Below are positions 23,300 through 35,100 of a stretch of DNA of 64,000 nt, in pieces. The notes under the pieces were generated by a model. The model did no database searches, was not told the DNA's origin, and was given only the letters and a program-made list of their open reading frames with translations. Origin of the DNA: Brachionus plicatilis (lineage: Eukaryota > Rotifera > Eurotatoria > Ploima > Brachionidae); contig QEOQ01000640.1 in NCBI GenBank assembly GCA_010279815.1, forward strand, positions 392,282 to 456,281, given 5' to 3'. The position numbers were made by a program, and so were the translations under genes. Position 1 is the stretch's first letter, and every line of letters begins with the position of its first letter.

Positions 23300-24261
23300 T
23301 AAGTTATTAAAAATAGCTAATAAAACATAATCAAACCAATTAGTTTAAAGTTGTTGATAAGTTTTTTTCATTGAAAGATATTATTTTTTTAAATTGTGTA
23401 TACATTTTTAAGCAATGCATATGCTCATGAGTTGTCAAAATTAAGACGTAAGAGGGAATTTTTATCACGTAAAACCTTAAAAAGTATTATAAGAAATATA
23501 AAAATTCTCACCGAGCCTGGATAAGTAAAAATCCAATAAAATTTTGTTTAAATTTCTATTATTGGCTGATAAAAAGTTTGAATCAGCTGATACATTTTGG
23601 GTAACCAGTTTTTGACTTTTTTTTTGGCCAAAAGATACTTGAAGAAAAAACATTGAAGTTTATTAATTATTTATGGTTTTAAATATAGTTTTGAAGCTAC
23701 CCAAGAAGTTTGAAATGGAACTTAGTTTTATCAAAATATAAATATTACACATTGATATTCTAAAGTTTATATAAAATGCCCTGATTTTGGTTCGATTGAC
23801 TGATTTTTGTTCGGTTCGGTTCGAAAATCTAGAGACTTTATTTATTTTTACACGGTAAAATTTAGCTTTTTTAACATCTCAAACACTAAACATACTTTGT
23901 TAATCACTTAATTTGGCATTCAACATCCACCATAGTTTGTTTTTTACAAAAAATATATTTAATAGCCATCATCGCTGCCATCAATGTAATACAGGCCGAG
24001 TGTTTGAATAAAAAAATTAATTTTTTATTTAAATAATTTTGAAAATAATAATTTCCGCGCTATTCTGATTAAAAAACAAGTCATTTATATAGTCTTATCA
24101 TGTCACTTTACCACAGGAAATTACTCAATCATGCTGTAATGGAACTTTGTCCTTTCTTTCAGCTACTAGTTCTAACTAAGAAGTGGAATCGATTTGAATT
24201 TTTTTAATGTATTTTACATTTAACATTACAGGAGACACTAATTTTTTCATTACTCCTTACT
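23300..24261. other. Repeat-rich non-coding DNA
   Basis: Holds a TTCGGTTCGGTTCG run near 23,810, and a block at 24,118-24,141 (AAATTACTCAATCATGCTGT...) repeated exactly at 27,762-27,785. A block near 24,142-24,170 (GGAACTTTGTCCTTTCTTTC) resembles one at about 30,340-30,365. A 35-codon protein-like minus frame at 23,904-24,008 may be transposon debris. Confidence 0.4.
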
Positions 24262-24480
24262 CAAATATTTTATTTTATTTATTTATTTGTCTATCTATCA
24301 CGAGGTAATGCTCCTTCAGAATAGAATATAGAATAAAAATAAGTTAAATGAAATAAAATGAAAAAAATTAAAAGACAAAGTATAATAAGATTAAAAAATG
24401 AAAAGTAAAAAAAAATTAAATATTTGATTTTTAAGGAAAAAAGGTAGCAATTACACAATAGAGTCGGATATTCAATATTT
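24262..24480 (+). repeat. Dispersed repeat copy (GCTCCTTCAGAATA family)
   Basis: Shows the family order: a TTTATTTATTTATTTGT lead, the core GCTCCTTCAGAATA (about 24,310), an A-rich AAATAAAATG-type middle, then GGTAGCAATTACACAAT (about 24,444-24,460). The same blocks recur at 37,640-38,200, 26,690-26,870, 29,200-29,350 (inverted) and 39,168-39,292 (inverted), with short fragments near 10,380, 34,980 and 59,570. A SINE or non-autonomous transposon is possible; no Pol III boxes or TIRs are clear. Confidence 0.6.
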
Positions 24481-24599
24481 CTTGATTCGTAGTCGGGTCT
24501 CTTTTCTTCCAGCAGTTTGACCACTAAAAGAACAGAATGGCCCAGTCCTGCCCTATCATACCTTTCACTCATTTCAAAATATTATTTTATTTTTTTATT

Positions 24600-26680
24600 T
24601 AACTTAATAAAACTTAAATTAACCACAATTACTGAAAATATTATTATTTTATGGATTTCTTTGGACATCTGGAGCTAACAGAGTGACCTTTGCTTAAAAC
24701 TACAAAATTCGTCAGTAAAAAAAATTTAATTACTAAATTTAAAATATTTTTGAAAAATGAAATCATTAGGATTAACAAAATCTTTAGATCGTAATTTCAA
24801 TATGTTGCAATTAAATTTATTTTTTTTCCATTCAGAAAAAATCCACAATAAACCTCAAAAATAGAATATTATTTAGACTTTTTTGGCGTTAGTTGTAGGT
24901 TTCTTTTGAATGCAGCATCCTAAGTTTACAATCTAAAGCTTTTTTTATATTTTGGAAACTTGATAAGCTAAAGTAAAAATTTCCTAAGCCTAAGAATTAT
25001 GGTATCACTATTAGGCGAAAACTGCCAAGGATCATGTAGCCTTTAATATTTACTTTTTTTTAATGAGAAATGTGTAGTTAAGGCTTATTAGCTCCAGATT
25101 TCCAAAGAAATGAACATTTCTCAATATTTTTTATTCATCATTAACTTGAAAATAGACCCTAAAGAGTTCAAAATTTAAGTTATCTAGCTTCGAAGTTATT
25201 AATTAAAATTATTCTCATTATATTGACCCATCATGGGTTAGGAGTTTTCATTAAATAAATTAAATATTCTTTAGACTTTCTTTAGATTTTATCGTAACTA
25301 AAAATTTAATTTTCTTTATACTTTTGTATTAAGTTAAAATTCATTGTGGAATGTGAATAAATTAGAAAATTTAAAGATACTTATACGCTTTTAAAACCCA
25401 ATATTTAGAAATAAATACACTTATCAGAAACTAAAAATACTTTAAGAAGTTTATCTAATTTTAAAATGACAGCTGAAAGGTGAATTTTATCAATAGCTAT
25501 AAAAAAGGGTTTCTTTTCTTTAAATTTATTTTTAGAATATGATATTAAAGAAGCATTTGATAACTGTTTGCCAGTCGTATATAATCAAAAAATATTTAAA
25601 TTTATTAAAATTAAAATAAATTGTATCAATAAATAAACATAGGTTTTACGCCTTTTTCTCTTTGTGGATTTTTTGAAACAACTAACGCCTATTACTCTAA
25701 GAAATAAGACCAATTCTATTTCTTTATGGAGTTATTATTTAAAAAAAATTATATTTAAACCATAACATTTCTTATTATAAATATCTCTTAAATTTTAAAG
25801 ATATTTGTATTTAAATTATTTTTTAAATAAAATTTTCTTTTAAATTTAAAAAAATTAACTTTTTTTTATAAATTATAAAAAATACAAACATTCAATAAAA
25901 ACAGATATAAATGAAAACTCTTTTTCATCATTTAGATAAAAAAAAAACAAAAAGAATGTCAACAAAGATTAAATTTCTAAATAATTATTCTGACAAAGAT
26001 TCTTAAAATCTGTGTTATAATCATTTTTTCAATGAAAAAAATATTAATAGGAAGCATAATCAACTGCTACTTGTTTTATTTTATTCAAGCAATTTCCTTT
26101 TGTAATTATGATTGTACTCTTATCCTCTAAATGAACTAGAATGTTCTATAGACAAATTGTCTAAATATTGTTACTAAAATAGACAACTATTTCAAATATT
26201 AATGCTATTATTATTTATTTGTGTATCTACACTAATGCTAAAAGAGATCAGGATTTTATAAATATATTATACTTCAGTCTTTAATTAAATGGTGAGGAAA
26301 TTGATAACTTGTTTTTCCTTTAATTAAAATTGATTTAAATTTTCTAAGTTTCAATTTTAAATTGCCTTTATATGACAAATAGAAATAATTTTTTTGATTT
26401 TTGAATATGCTTCATTAAAAAATTAATTTAAAAATAAACACAAGCGTTAAATGAACAAATACAATAAAAATATAAATAGAAAAGTAATTACTAAAATCAG
26501 TTACTTCTTTAAGAAAACAATTTTAAATTTGTTCGTTTCAAGGATACATTTTTTAAAGATTTTTTTGATTCATTAAAAAAATATAGTTTTTCTTCTAAAA
26601 GATGTAGTGGTGCATTCTTGATAAAATTTCCTTGAAACATCCTGTTCAGTCATTAATGAATTAATGATCATTTTTTTTAC
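24600..26680. other. AT-rich intergenic DNA
   Basis: No gene or element recognised. A stretch at about 24,830-24,960 loosely resembles 30,480-30,610 (both contain a TTTTTGGCGTTA-T block), suggesting an old shared repeat. Confidence 0.3.
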
Positions 26681-26689
26681 TTATTATTT

Positions 26690-26870
26690 ATTTGTTTAAG
26701 AATGTCGAGCTAAAGACTCTTCAATTTAAAAATTTAAATCAAAAATAAGAATAAAATATTTAAAAATTAAAAAGCTAAATTGAAATGAGTATTCAAAGGT
26801 GCTTCATCTTTAAATATTCAAAAGTTCAGGGAAGAAAGAAGAAATAGTTAATAAAGATAGAATAAAAAAA
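26690..26870 (+). repeat. Dispersed repeat copy, diverged
   Basis: A TTATTTATTTGTTTAAG lead, the GAGCTAAAGACTCTTCA variant of the core, and an AGTTCAGGGAAGAAAGAAG tail block. The blocks come in the same order as in the copy at 37,640-38,200, with more mismatches. Confidence 0.45.
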
Positions 26871-27324
26871 TTCCAAATTTATTAGGTAATGCTAGCATCA
26901 CTTGTCTGGAAATTTAGGGTAGTGTAGAAACAATTAAAAAAATTAATGGCACAATATATGACAATAATGTTTTAGGTTATGATGTTTCTCTTTCTGGTAA
27001 TTTTTGTTTTTTGACAAGTTATTTAATCAATTAAATATAATAAAGAAATTTTTTTTAGAGTTTCCTTGTCAACCAATCTTTAAATTAATTTATTAGATTA
27101 AATTTATTCGACGACTTTTTTAGGACGAATTACTGTCATTTTAGGATTATTTTATGGTTATTATTATTAAAAAAAATTTCCGGATTATATCAAATTAAGA
27201 TTTTAAAAAAATTATCAAAATGTGATTCTTGAATTTATGATTAAATAATATGTGATTTTTAAGAAAAAATTAAGAATAAGAAGATTAAATGATATTTAAA
27301 TTAAATGCATTATATTATTGAAAT

Positions 27325-27761
27325 TTACATTATAGCCACACGAACGTAAATGCTGAGCCAAGTCGATGGTATTATTTTCTTAATGGTCAATCGGCTATCC
27401 TTTTCTTTATTAATTGCTTTTCGTTTAGGAGCAGACTTGTCCAAGATTCTTGTACCAAATTCCACAATAGCCTTAGTGTCGGTCTTATGAAAAATAGATA
27501 TAAGTTGATAAGTATCAGTATGAGGATTCCTAACCCATTTATTGAGTCTTTTATGAAGGCCCTTAACATGATTATTTGAACGTGGGCCTAAAGTTTTAGA
27601 ATGATTCCACAAGTCCATTAAAAAATCATATTCAAACCATGTGTCCACAAAATAAGTGACTAAAGATTCTATTAAACTACAGTTATCTATAGAATTTTGT
27701 TGTTCAGGTGTAACAAGAGGCAACGATAAATTATTATCTACAGATGTATTTTCAACTCCAC
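27325..27761 (-). pseudogene. MULE transposase C-terminal relic
   Basis: The frame from about 27,761 down to the stop at 27,325 reads as the C-terminus of a Mutator-like (MULE/FLYWCH-associated) transposase. After TPEQQ comes YFVDTWFEYDF, then W-N near residues 39-40 and R-S-N-N-H-V-K-G-L-H-K-R-L-N at 48-61. This is the family's W-N ... T-N-N-x-x-E-x-x-H-x-x-L-N signature, here with G-L in place of the usual E-G/W. The N-terminal and catalytic parts are missing: the frame ends at 27,762, where a repeat block shared with 24,118-24,141 begins. It is a possible source relic for the 9-10-bp-duplication MITEs in this window. Confidence 0.6.
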
Positions 27762-29190
27762 AAATTACTCAATCATGCTGTAATGATACGACTTCTACCG
27801 TGACCCCTAGCTACCAGCGACCAAATAATTTTGTTTTATTATTTAATAATAACAAAAGCTTCATCTATCTTATCTATTGGCACCATCGATAAAGCGATAA
27901 GCGATTTTAGAAAAAATTAAAAATCGTCATTTAAATTATAAAAGACTTTTTGGCCCAGTGTATCAACTTTCCTCGTAATTGTCTGAACAAAATGAAATTG
28001 ACGTCCAACTATTTTGTATATATTTTTAATATTACAACACTGTTTTCAAAATTTCTTGAAAATTGTAGCATTAATCATATAGAAGTGCAAGGTTAATGCT
28101 AATTGTTTTTTAATTTCTAACTACTTTTGAATTAAAAAATGTTAAATTGAAATAATCATAATTTGTTGAATCACTAAACGATAAAGTCTTACTTTGATAT
28201 AATCCTTATTCAAAAATAATTACAAAAAAATAATCGAAAAATGATAATACACCATTTAGGAGTAGTACATTGTATAAGTTTTACTGTTAAATATCCACAT
28301 TTTAAGTTCAGTCTGAATAAATTTAATAAATGCCATATATATTTTTTATTCCTATAAAAAGGGTATTCTAAAAAATATGATCAATAAATAGTTAGATGAA
28401 TTACAGTGGAAAATGAAGTTTAAAAGTCTTGTTCAATGGTAGTTTCAATATATAATAAGGAAAATGATGATCTAAACCTCGAAATGAAAGCAAACGACAA
28501 AGACACTAAATTTACAATGATTGGAATAAATTTCAATTCTAAATGATTCAGTGATAAATTAAATTAAGGAACATGGAAATTCAAAGCAAAATTTTATCAA
28601 GATTTTGTCAAACAAAAAATCTGATCTAAATTATAAAACTTCAGGAGACCTATATAAATTTTTTGTTCTTTTTTGAATTTTATTTTGTCCTGTCTTAACT
28701 CATTTTTACAAACTAATATTAATTGAAAATTCATAAGTCCAGTCTATTCTAAAACCAAAATTTGATACTCACTTAAACAATTTACATCACCAGACTCTAA
28801 ATAAACTTAAATTACTAACAGTCTCGAATCAACTTTTTGTGGTAAGGATTGAAGAAACATATAAAAAGTGATAAACATAAACATCATTTGATTTTTTTAG
28901 ACTGTTAGCAAACACATAAATTTGTTTTTTTATAAATATATAATAATAAAACATAAGTTTTTGTAAAAATTAAAAAAAAACCAATGCAAATTAGTAAAAA
29001 AAAGAAAAAAAATTAATAAAATTCAATTTTAGAATTAATTTTGGCCATCTAAATACATTCGAGTTTCCGCCTCAATTTTTTTTTGTATTTTAGTTCACTT
29101 TTTAAAGATTCAAAATTAAAAATTTTAGTTTATATATTATATATTATATTGTTCTTTTTTAGATTCACATTTTATATGTTTTCTTAATCT
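27762..29190. other. Repeat block and AT-rich DNA
   Basis: Begins with the 24-bp block identical to 24,118-24,141. The rest to 29,190 holds nothing I can support. Confidence 0.3.
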
Positions 29191-29199
29191 CCCTCAGAC

Positions 29200-29350
29200 T
29201 TATTGAGTTGATTTAGATGTTGTAGGAACAAGAGTAGAGTTCCATTGTTTGTCAGGAGGTATACAAAACGGATAATGAGTCAATATATATCAAATAACCG
29301 ACCCTTTAATGTAATTGCTCCCTCACAATTTCTTTCTTTCCTGAACTGTT
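29200..29350 (-). repeat. Dispersed repeat copy, inverted
   Basis: On the minus strand it reads AGTTCAGGAAAGAAAGAAAT, then GGGAGCAATTACATTAAAGG, matching in order the tail blocks of the copies at 24,262 and 37,640. A CTCCCTCAGACTTATT core variant lies at about 29,190-29,205. Confidence 0.45.
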
Positions 29351-29849
29351 CGATACCTAAATAAATGATTTGAATTTTTATGTTTTTTGTTAATTGAATA
29401 AGAATTTTTAACTAAACATTAAACTGATTTATAAATTAAAAAAAATAAAATACTAAATTCGATTTAGATAAAAAAATTGACCGAAAATTTAAAGCTTATT
29501 TAAATTTTGAAATCGAAAACAAAATTAGATATGTAGTTTTCTTTGTTTGCCTTCCAAAAATCAACAAGCTTTTTTTAGAGTTATGTTTTTATTGTTCTTT
29601 TTCAAAAATGTTTAGACTGTGATACCCTTATTAGGTTTATTTCGTTGACAATATCAAAAATTTGTAACCTTCTCATTTATTCTCGTTATTTTATGAGATA
29701 ATATTCTTAATTAAACGGTAGACATTACATATTCTTTTTAAATTGATTTGAAACTAAATTTTTTATTTAAATGTTTAATCATTTTTCAAAAACATTCAAA
29801 ATTTCTATTCTTTAGAGAACTTGATCAATTGTGTTTCAGCCACTACACA

Positions 29850-29921
29850 ATGTCTGAAAATAATAATGAGTTCAAATCCTCTCATGAAAACTATCACGAC
29901 GAAGATAACACTCATAATTAA
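29850..29921 (+). other. Short protein-like ORF after an acceptor-like site
   Basis: An ATG ORF of 23 residues rich in N, E, D, H and S lies 11 bp after a TGTGTTTCAG acceptor-like tract. Its hydrophilic composition is unlike the F/L/I/Y-rich chance frames around it. No donor or partner exon was found. It may be an exon, a micro-ORF or chance. Confidence 0.2.
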
Positions 29922-29924
29922 TTA

Positions 29925-31972
29925 ATATATTGACTAGTTAAGCATAAACCTTCAAAATTTTAATGAAATTTAATTAAAGTTGTTTTTCAGAACAAATTTT
30001 AAGTATTTACGTCTTATTAGCTCTTGAAATATTTTTTTTTTCTAATTACAATTTTCGTTTTTTGTAGATTTAGGGAAAATTTCTAATATTTTCTCAATTT
30101 ATTGTCTATGAAAAATTACGAGAGATCGTAAATTTTTTTGAATCATTTTGGTTTTTTCTATATTTTATCCCTTTAAAAATTTCTATGAAAATAATTCTAT
30201 GACTGAACGTTTTCATTGAAATCTTCATTTTATTTTTTATCAAAATCATTTTTTAAATTATTACTAAAATAATTTTTAAAAACTCACTGATTTTATTATT
30301 ATTTATTAAAAATATAGTTCGGTTTATACCCTGGCAGTTTGGAATGGATCTTAGTCCTTCCTTTCAGCCAAATGTTTTTAGTTCATACTTTAAAAAAATA
30401 TAAATACAATAAAAGTATTAAAAATGTAAGATAAAAAGAAAAAATGATTAAGTTAGAAAAGAGTTCATTTTTATGAAAACTCACTGATAATTTTCTTCAT
30501 TTGCCAGAGTGAGAGCTTTAAAGTTTTGGATGGATTTTACGCATTTTTGGCGTTATTTGTCTCAGTAGTTTTTGGTATGAATTCAAAATCTTACGCTTTT
30601 TTCAAAATATTCCACTCCACTGCCAAAAAATGATTTAGAAAAATATCAAGAATTATGTAAAATGATGACAAAAATAAAAATTTCAAAGTCATGATTTGAC
30701 TTAAAAAATAAAATTAGTTTTAAGCCAAAAACAATATTGGAGTTTTTGGTCGGAGAGTTCATTTTACCGTTTCATGCGCTGATGATTGAGACTTCATGAA
30801 TATTTGTATGACAGATGGCGAAAAAATTTAGAATAAGCTTAAATGGACTTGTGACTAAAAAAAAATGTGATATTACTTCTCCATTATTGAAATACGTGGT
30901 TATGACGTTCGTTTTAATTCAGAAAAATATTTCATAAATTTTGCATTTTACAGAACTAAATAATTTCTTAAAATAAAAAAAGTTACTTAATTTTTTTTGA
31001 ATTGAATAAATTTTTGAATTTGTGTCTATTTTGCAAAATAAAAGTCTAAAAAAACTAAATGATTTTTTATCGATAATTTTGCTAGAATTTAAATCAATTA
31101 ATTCCGAAACTCCTCTAAAAATAAATAATTTTGGAATAAGGTTTTTTTACCGAATATCAAAGAGGCTTTAATTTGATTTAAAATTGAATTATTTCAATAT
31201 GCATCATTTAAACAAAAATATGCATATTGAAATAAAAACTTAATAAATAACTCATTTCTTTTTATTTGTATTCAATAAATTGCATCGGACATGATTAAAC
31301 TCATTTTCTATTAACTTTTTAATCTAACATCCAAAAAAAATAATCTTTTTTTTTTTATTTTTACATTTAAAAAAAAATAATCAAATTATATGCGCAAATT
31401 TTATTCTTTTTTGTTTTTAGTAACATTCAATTTAAAAGAATTAAATTATTAAATTAAATCTAAATCTACAAATGAGCGGAAATTTTCAAACACTTTTTTC
31501 GAATGATACATTTCCAAAATGTAAATTAACCTATTCTATTATACGACTAAATAAATTAAATCAAAGTGCTTTAAATCTTTTTATTAAGCAAAACTTTACT
31601 TAAACTCTTATCTATGAAAAGAAAAAAGTAAACATTCGTACAATAAAAATCAGCTTAAAAATATAATAATAATATTTAAATAATTTTTATTCATTATGTA
31701 AAATAAAATTTTTTATAGTTGAAAATTTAAATTAAATGTTTTATTTTTAATTTCGTTTAAAATGGAATCAATTCAAAGAGAAAAAAAAAAAAGAAGAAAA
31801 GAAGGATGTTTAGTTTATAAACCGCAAGGCAATAAAATTTACATGTGACATACTCTGAATAATGAATGTTACAAAAAAACTTTTCTTCGAAGTTTTTGAT
31901 TAAAATCAATTTGGCGCTAAAGGCCTTGAGTCTTTACAATTATCGAACTATTACTATCAACTAATAGTCGAT
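29925..31972. other. Intergenic DNA downstream of USP9X
   Basis: No gene supported. A partial copy of the right arm of the 58,930-59,284 MITE lies at about 30,940-31,015 (shared CATTTTACAGAACTAAAT). A block near 30,340 resembles 24,142-24,170. The 3' UTR of USP9X must begin just below 31,973. Confidence 0.4.
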
Positions 31973-32113
31973 TTATTGCTGGTTGGGCAAACGTTTGCCA
32001 AAATCTCCATCTAGTTTTGCTCTATACTCAAAATTCTCCTCATCGCTGATACTCTCGTATGCTTCCTCTTCACCGTCAGCCTCCTCGTCCTCCTCATCCT
32101 CTTCGTCCTCACC
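31973..32113 (-). CDS. USP9X: USP9X exon 14 (residues 2892-2937 and stop), acidic tail
   Basis: Acceptor ATTTAG after a 48-bp intron. Encodes a run of about 17 mostly acidic residues, then [20 protein letters not shown] and KRLPNQQ before TAA at 31,975-31,973. Human USP9X also ends in an acidic, disordered tail. Confidence 0.85.
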   Translation of the reverse strand, partial: GEDEEDEEDEEADGEEEAYESISDEENFEYRAKLDGDFGKRLPNQQ

Positions 32114-35100
32114 CTAAATAAATAAAAATTAATCCGAAACAAACAACAACAATAAATTTACTTCGTTATGGTCATTCTGGCAATTGTCGTTCGTTCCTTG
32201 TCTACTTTGCGGACAGATCTTTAAAGCTTTTTCAAGTGTATTACGAGCACTTTGTGTTCGTTCCAAATAATAAGTCTGGGATGTTTCGTTGCTTTGTGGA
32301 CTTTGGTAAAAACTGTAATTTGGCATATTGAGCATGCGGCATCGTTCCATCTCATTGTAAAGCCAATTTCTAGCCTGTTTCCACTTTGTTTTCAGTTCTT
32401 CGTCGCTATTAAGCAGATCGTTGGCAAAATTGCTTGTGGTAAAAAGCTGAACCATCATTTTGATGATCTGATAGGCGCGCTTTTGAAAGTGATTCTGGGA
32501 CTTGAGAATAACATCAAAAAGACCCTCGCGCTCATTCGCAATTCCTTGCAAAGCGCTCATTAGACGACGCGTTTGCCATGAGTCAGCTATGCCCAGGATG
32601 TGATAGAGCATTTCAAGATGAGGCTTCAGTTCATAGGAAGAGTGGAATGCGGTCATCCAAAGAAGTTCATTTATCAAGTCCAGAGAAAAGCTCATGTTTT
32701 CCCAGCACAAAAATTTTACCAATTTAATTGTCTCGTCCATACCGGACGCTTCCTCGAGCATTTTTTTAACAAAATTTGTTCTTTTTAAAATTAGCTCGGA
32801 CAGTTTTGCGGGAATTTTGGGACATTGTGCGGCAATTTGAAGGCTCTGTACATTTTCTTGCTGCCTAAGCTCATTAAAGTGATTGTACGGATTTTGCGGA
32901 ATTTCCGTGCTGTTTGAAATAGTGGAACAAAAAGAGTCTATGTCAAAGCAGCGAAGCAGAGTGGAGACCACACAGTACAACTTTGTTAAATCAGTATATT
33001 GAGTGATACAGTTGGAACTGTTCTGATATGTTGTGTTCTGAATTTTGGAATAATTTGGAAACGAAGAGCCTGATGATGGAGAGTATGAATTCAGGTTTAT
33101 GTTGGACAGAGACATTGGAAGTTCATCAATAGCGAATTGGATGAACACATATGGTACGTCACACCGGATCAAATGCAAGCACTGTTGGGCCCCAAGAAGA
33201 AGGTAGTAGTTGAAAAACTGGAAATACTGGACCAAATACTTTGCGGTTTGTTCGTGAATTAGATCACGTTTGGATATCAATGAAATAAGCGTGTAGACCA
33301 AAGAGTCTGTCTCGATCATGAAATAGGTCTTGTTCTCCAGACCGGACAAGTTCGTGTTGGTAATGGTTGTCATTATGTTGTTCAAACTGGTAACTGTTAT
33401 TTGATTTCGGCTCGGACTTGTGTTTTCGGATGGTCTAGTGTTTCCTAATGCTAACATTGTTATTGAAGGCTGATTGGGAATGCTAATTAAATTTTCTAGT
33501 GTGATTTCTCTTGGCAAATCGGTATAAGACAAATGTACCAATGTAACCAATATTTTGCTTAGTGTGTTACGAATCTTTGATAAATAATGAAAAAATGATA
33601 GATAATTTTTTTAATTAATAATTTACCTCATTGCTGGGGCAGTCTAATAAAAATTGAACTAATATAGTTGGGTTTTCTAACAGAAAGTAGTTGATCATCC
33701 ATTGACGAGCTTTGTGGCTGTATTTGGCATAGCTAAAAATTATTTCATACCATTCATTCACCGGACCTCTTTAAATAAAAAAAATAAGTTGAGTTTATAA
33801 TTTCATTGAGAAATTCTTTCCAAATTATATTTTAAAAATATTATGAATTTTTTCTTGTAATTTTTTATTATTTTTCAGTTAAAAAAAATAATTTGAAATT
33901 TAGTTAAGCTGTCTTGATTTTAAAAAGAGTAAATGTAAAATTTTTAATTTATTTTATGATATTTTACTTGTTTAATTTAAAAAGATTTTATTTTTTTTTA
34001 AATATAAAAAAAAATTCAGTTTTAAGTTTCGCCCCTCAAATTATCGTTCGCTTTATTCATTTAAATTTGTGACTTGGCAAAAATTATAAAAATAAATAAA
34101 TTTTGAAATGGAAAAAAAATTTTAAAAATTTAGTAAATTAATTTACTTAATTATACTTCATTTTTTAGTCTTTGATTTTTTTTTAATTATTTTTTTTAAC
34201 TTTTTGAAATAGTTAAATCCTTTAAAAATATAAATTGGGAATATTCTGTTTATTTTTAAATGTTATCGTCTAATTTCTTAACACGTAAATTTTGATATTA
34301 ACGATACTTAATTTAAGATAAAAGTTTAATTATTATTATTATTTAGTTTTATTTTTTCTGTAAATAATAAGAAAAGAAGTAAAATAAGATAAATAAGCTA
34401 CACTTGTTTTACTAAGAATACTTCCAATCATGCCCTTTCAAATCTTTGGCCAGAAAAAAGTACTGCATCGTTAAAAACTCTACAAATTTTTATCATGCTT
34501 TGATAAAAGTTTATAGATTATTAAAATTAGATTTTAATTTTTGTTAGATTCTTCAAATACAAAGATTTTTTCTTTATTTACTAAATTGGACGTAATTATT
34601 AATTATTACAAGATAGTACAAAAATTGAATTTAATAATAAGAAATAAGCCAATTTATTTTTTTAAAAATCATTTTATTTTATTTTATATATTTTTTTTGT
34701 AAATTCTTTTAATTAATTTTTGTTCGTTTACTATTAGATTTACAGCATGAAATTAAAATTAGTATTTTAATTTTTTATTTTGGCTGAAAAGAAAGACTAG
34801 ATTCATTTAACAAAGTCTTAGAGTCTAGCAAAAATTATTTAATTTCAGTAAATAGGAAATAATAATTTAATAAGAAAAATTTTATATTTAAATTTATTTA
34901 ATAATGAGCAAAGAGTAAAGTAACTATAAGAAAATAAAGCTTTAGGTTTTAATTTTTGTTTATTTATTCAGCTGAGTTAGAGCTCCCTCAGATTAAAAAA
35001 AATCATTTATCAAAAATTATAAATTTAAATAATAAAAAATTTAAAAGAATTATTTAATTTACTTAGAAAAATTTACCAGGTGATTAATCTCACTTATTCT

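Noticed and set aside
32252..32788. Plus-strand ORFs over USP9X exon 13
   Set aside because: Shadows of the conserved C-terminal USP9X sequence on the minus strand.
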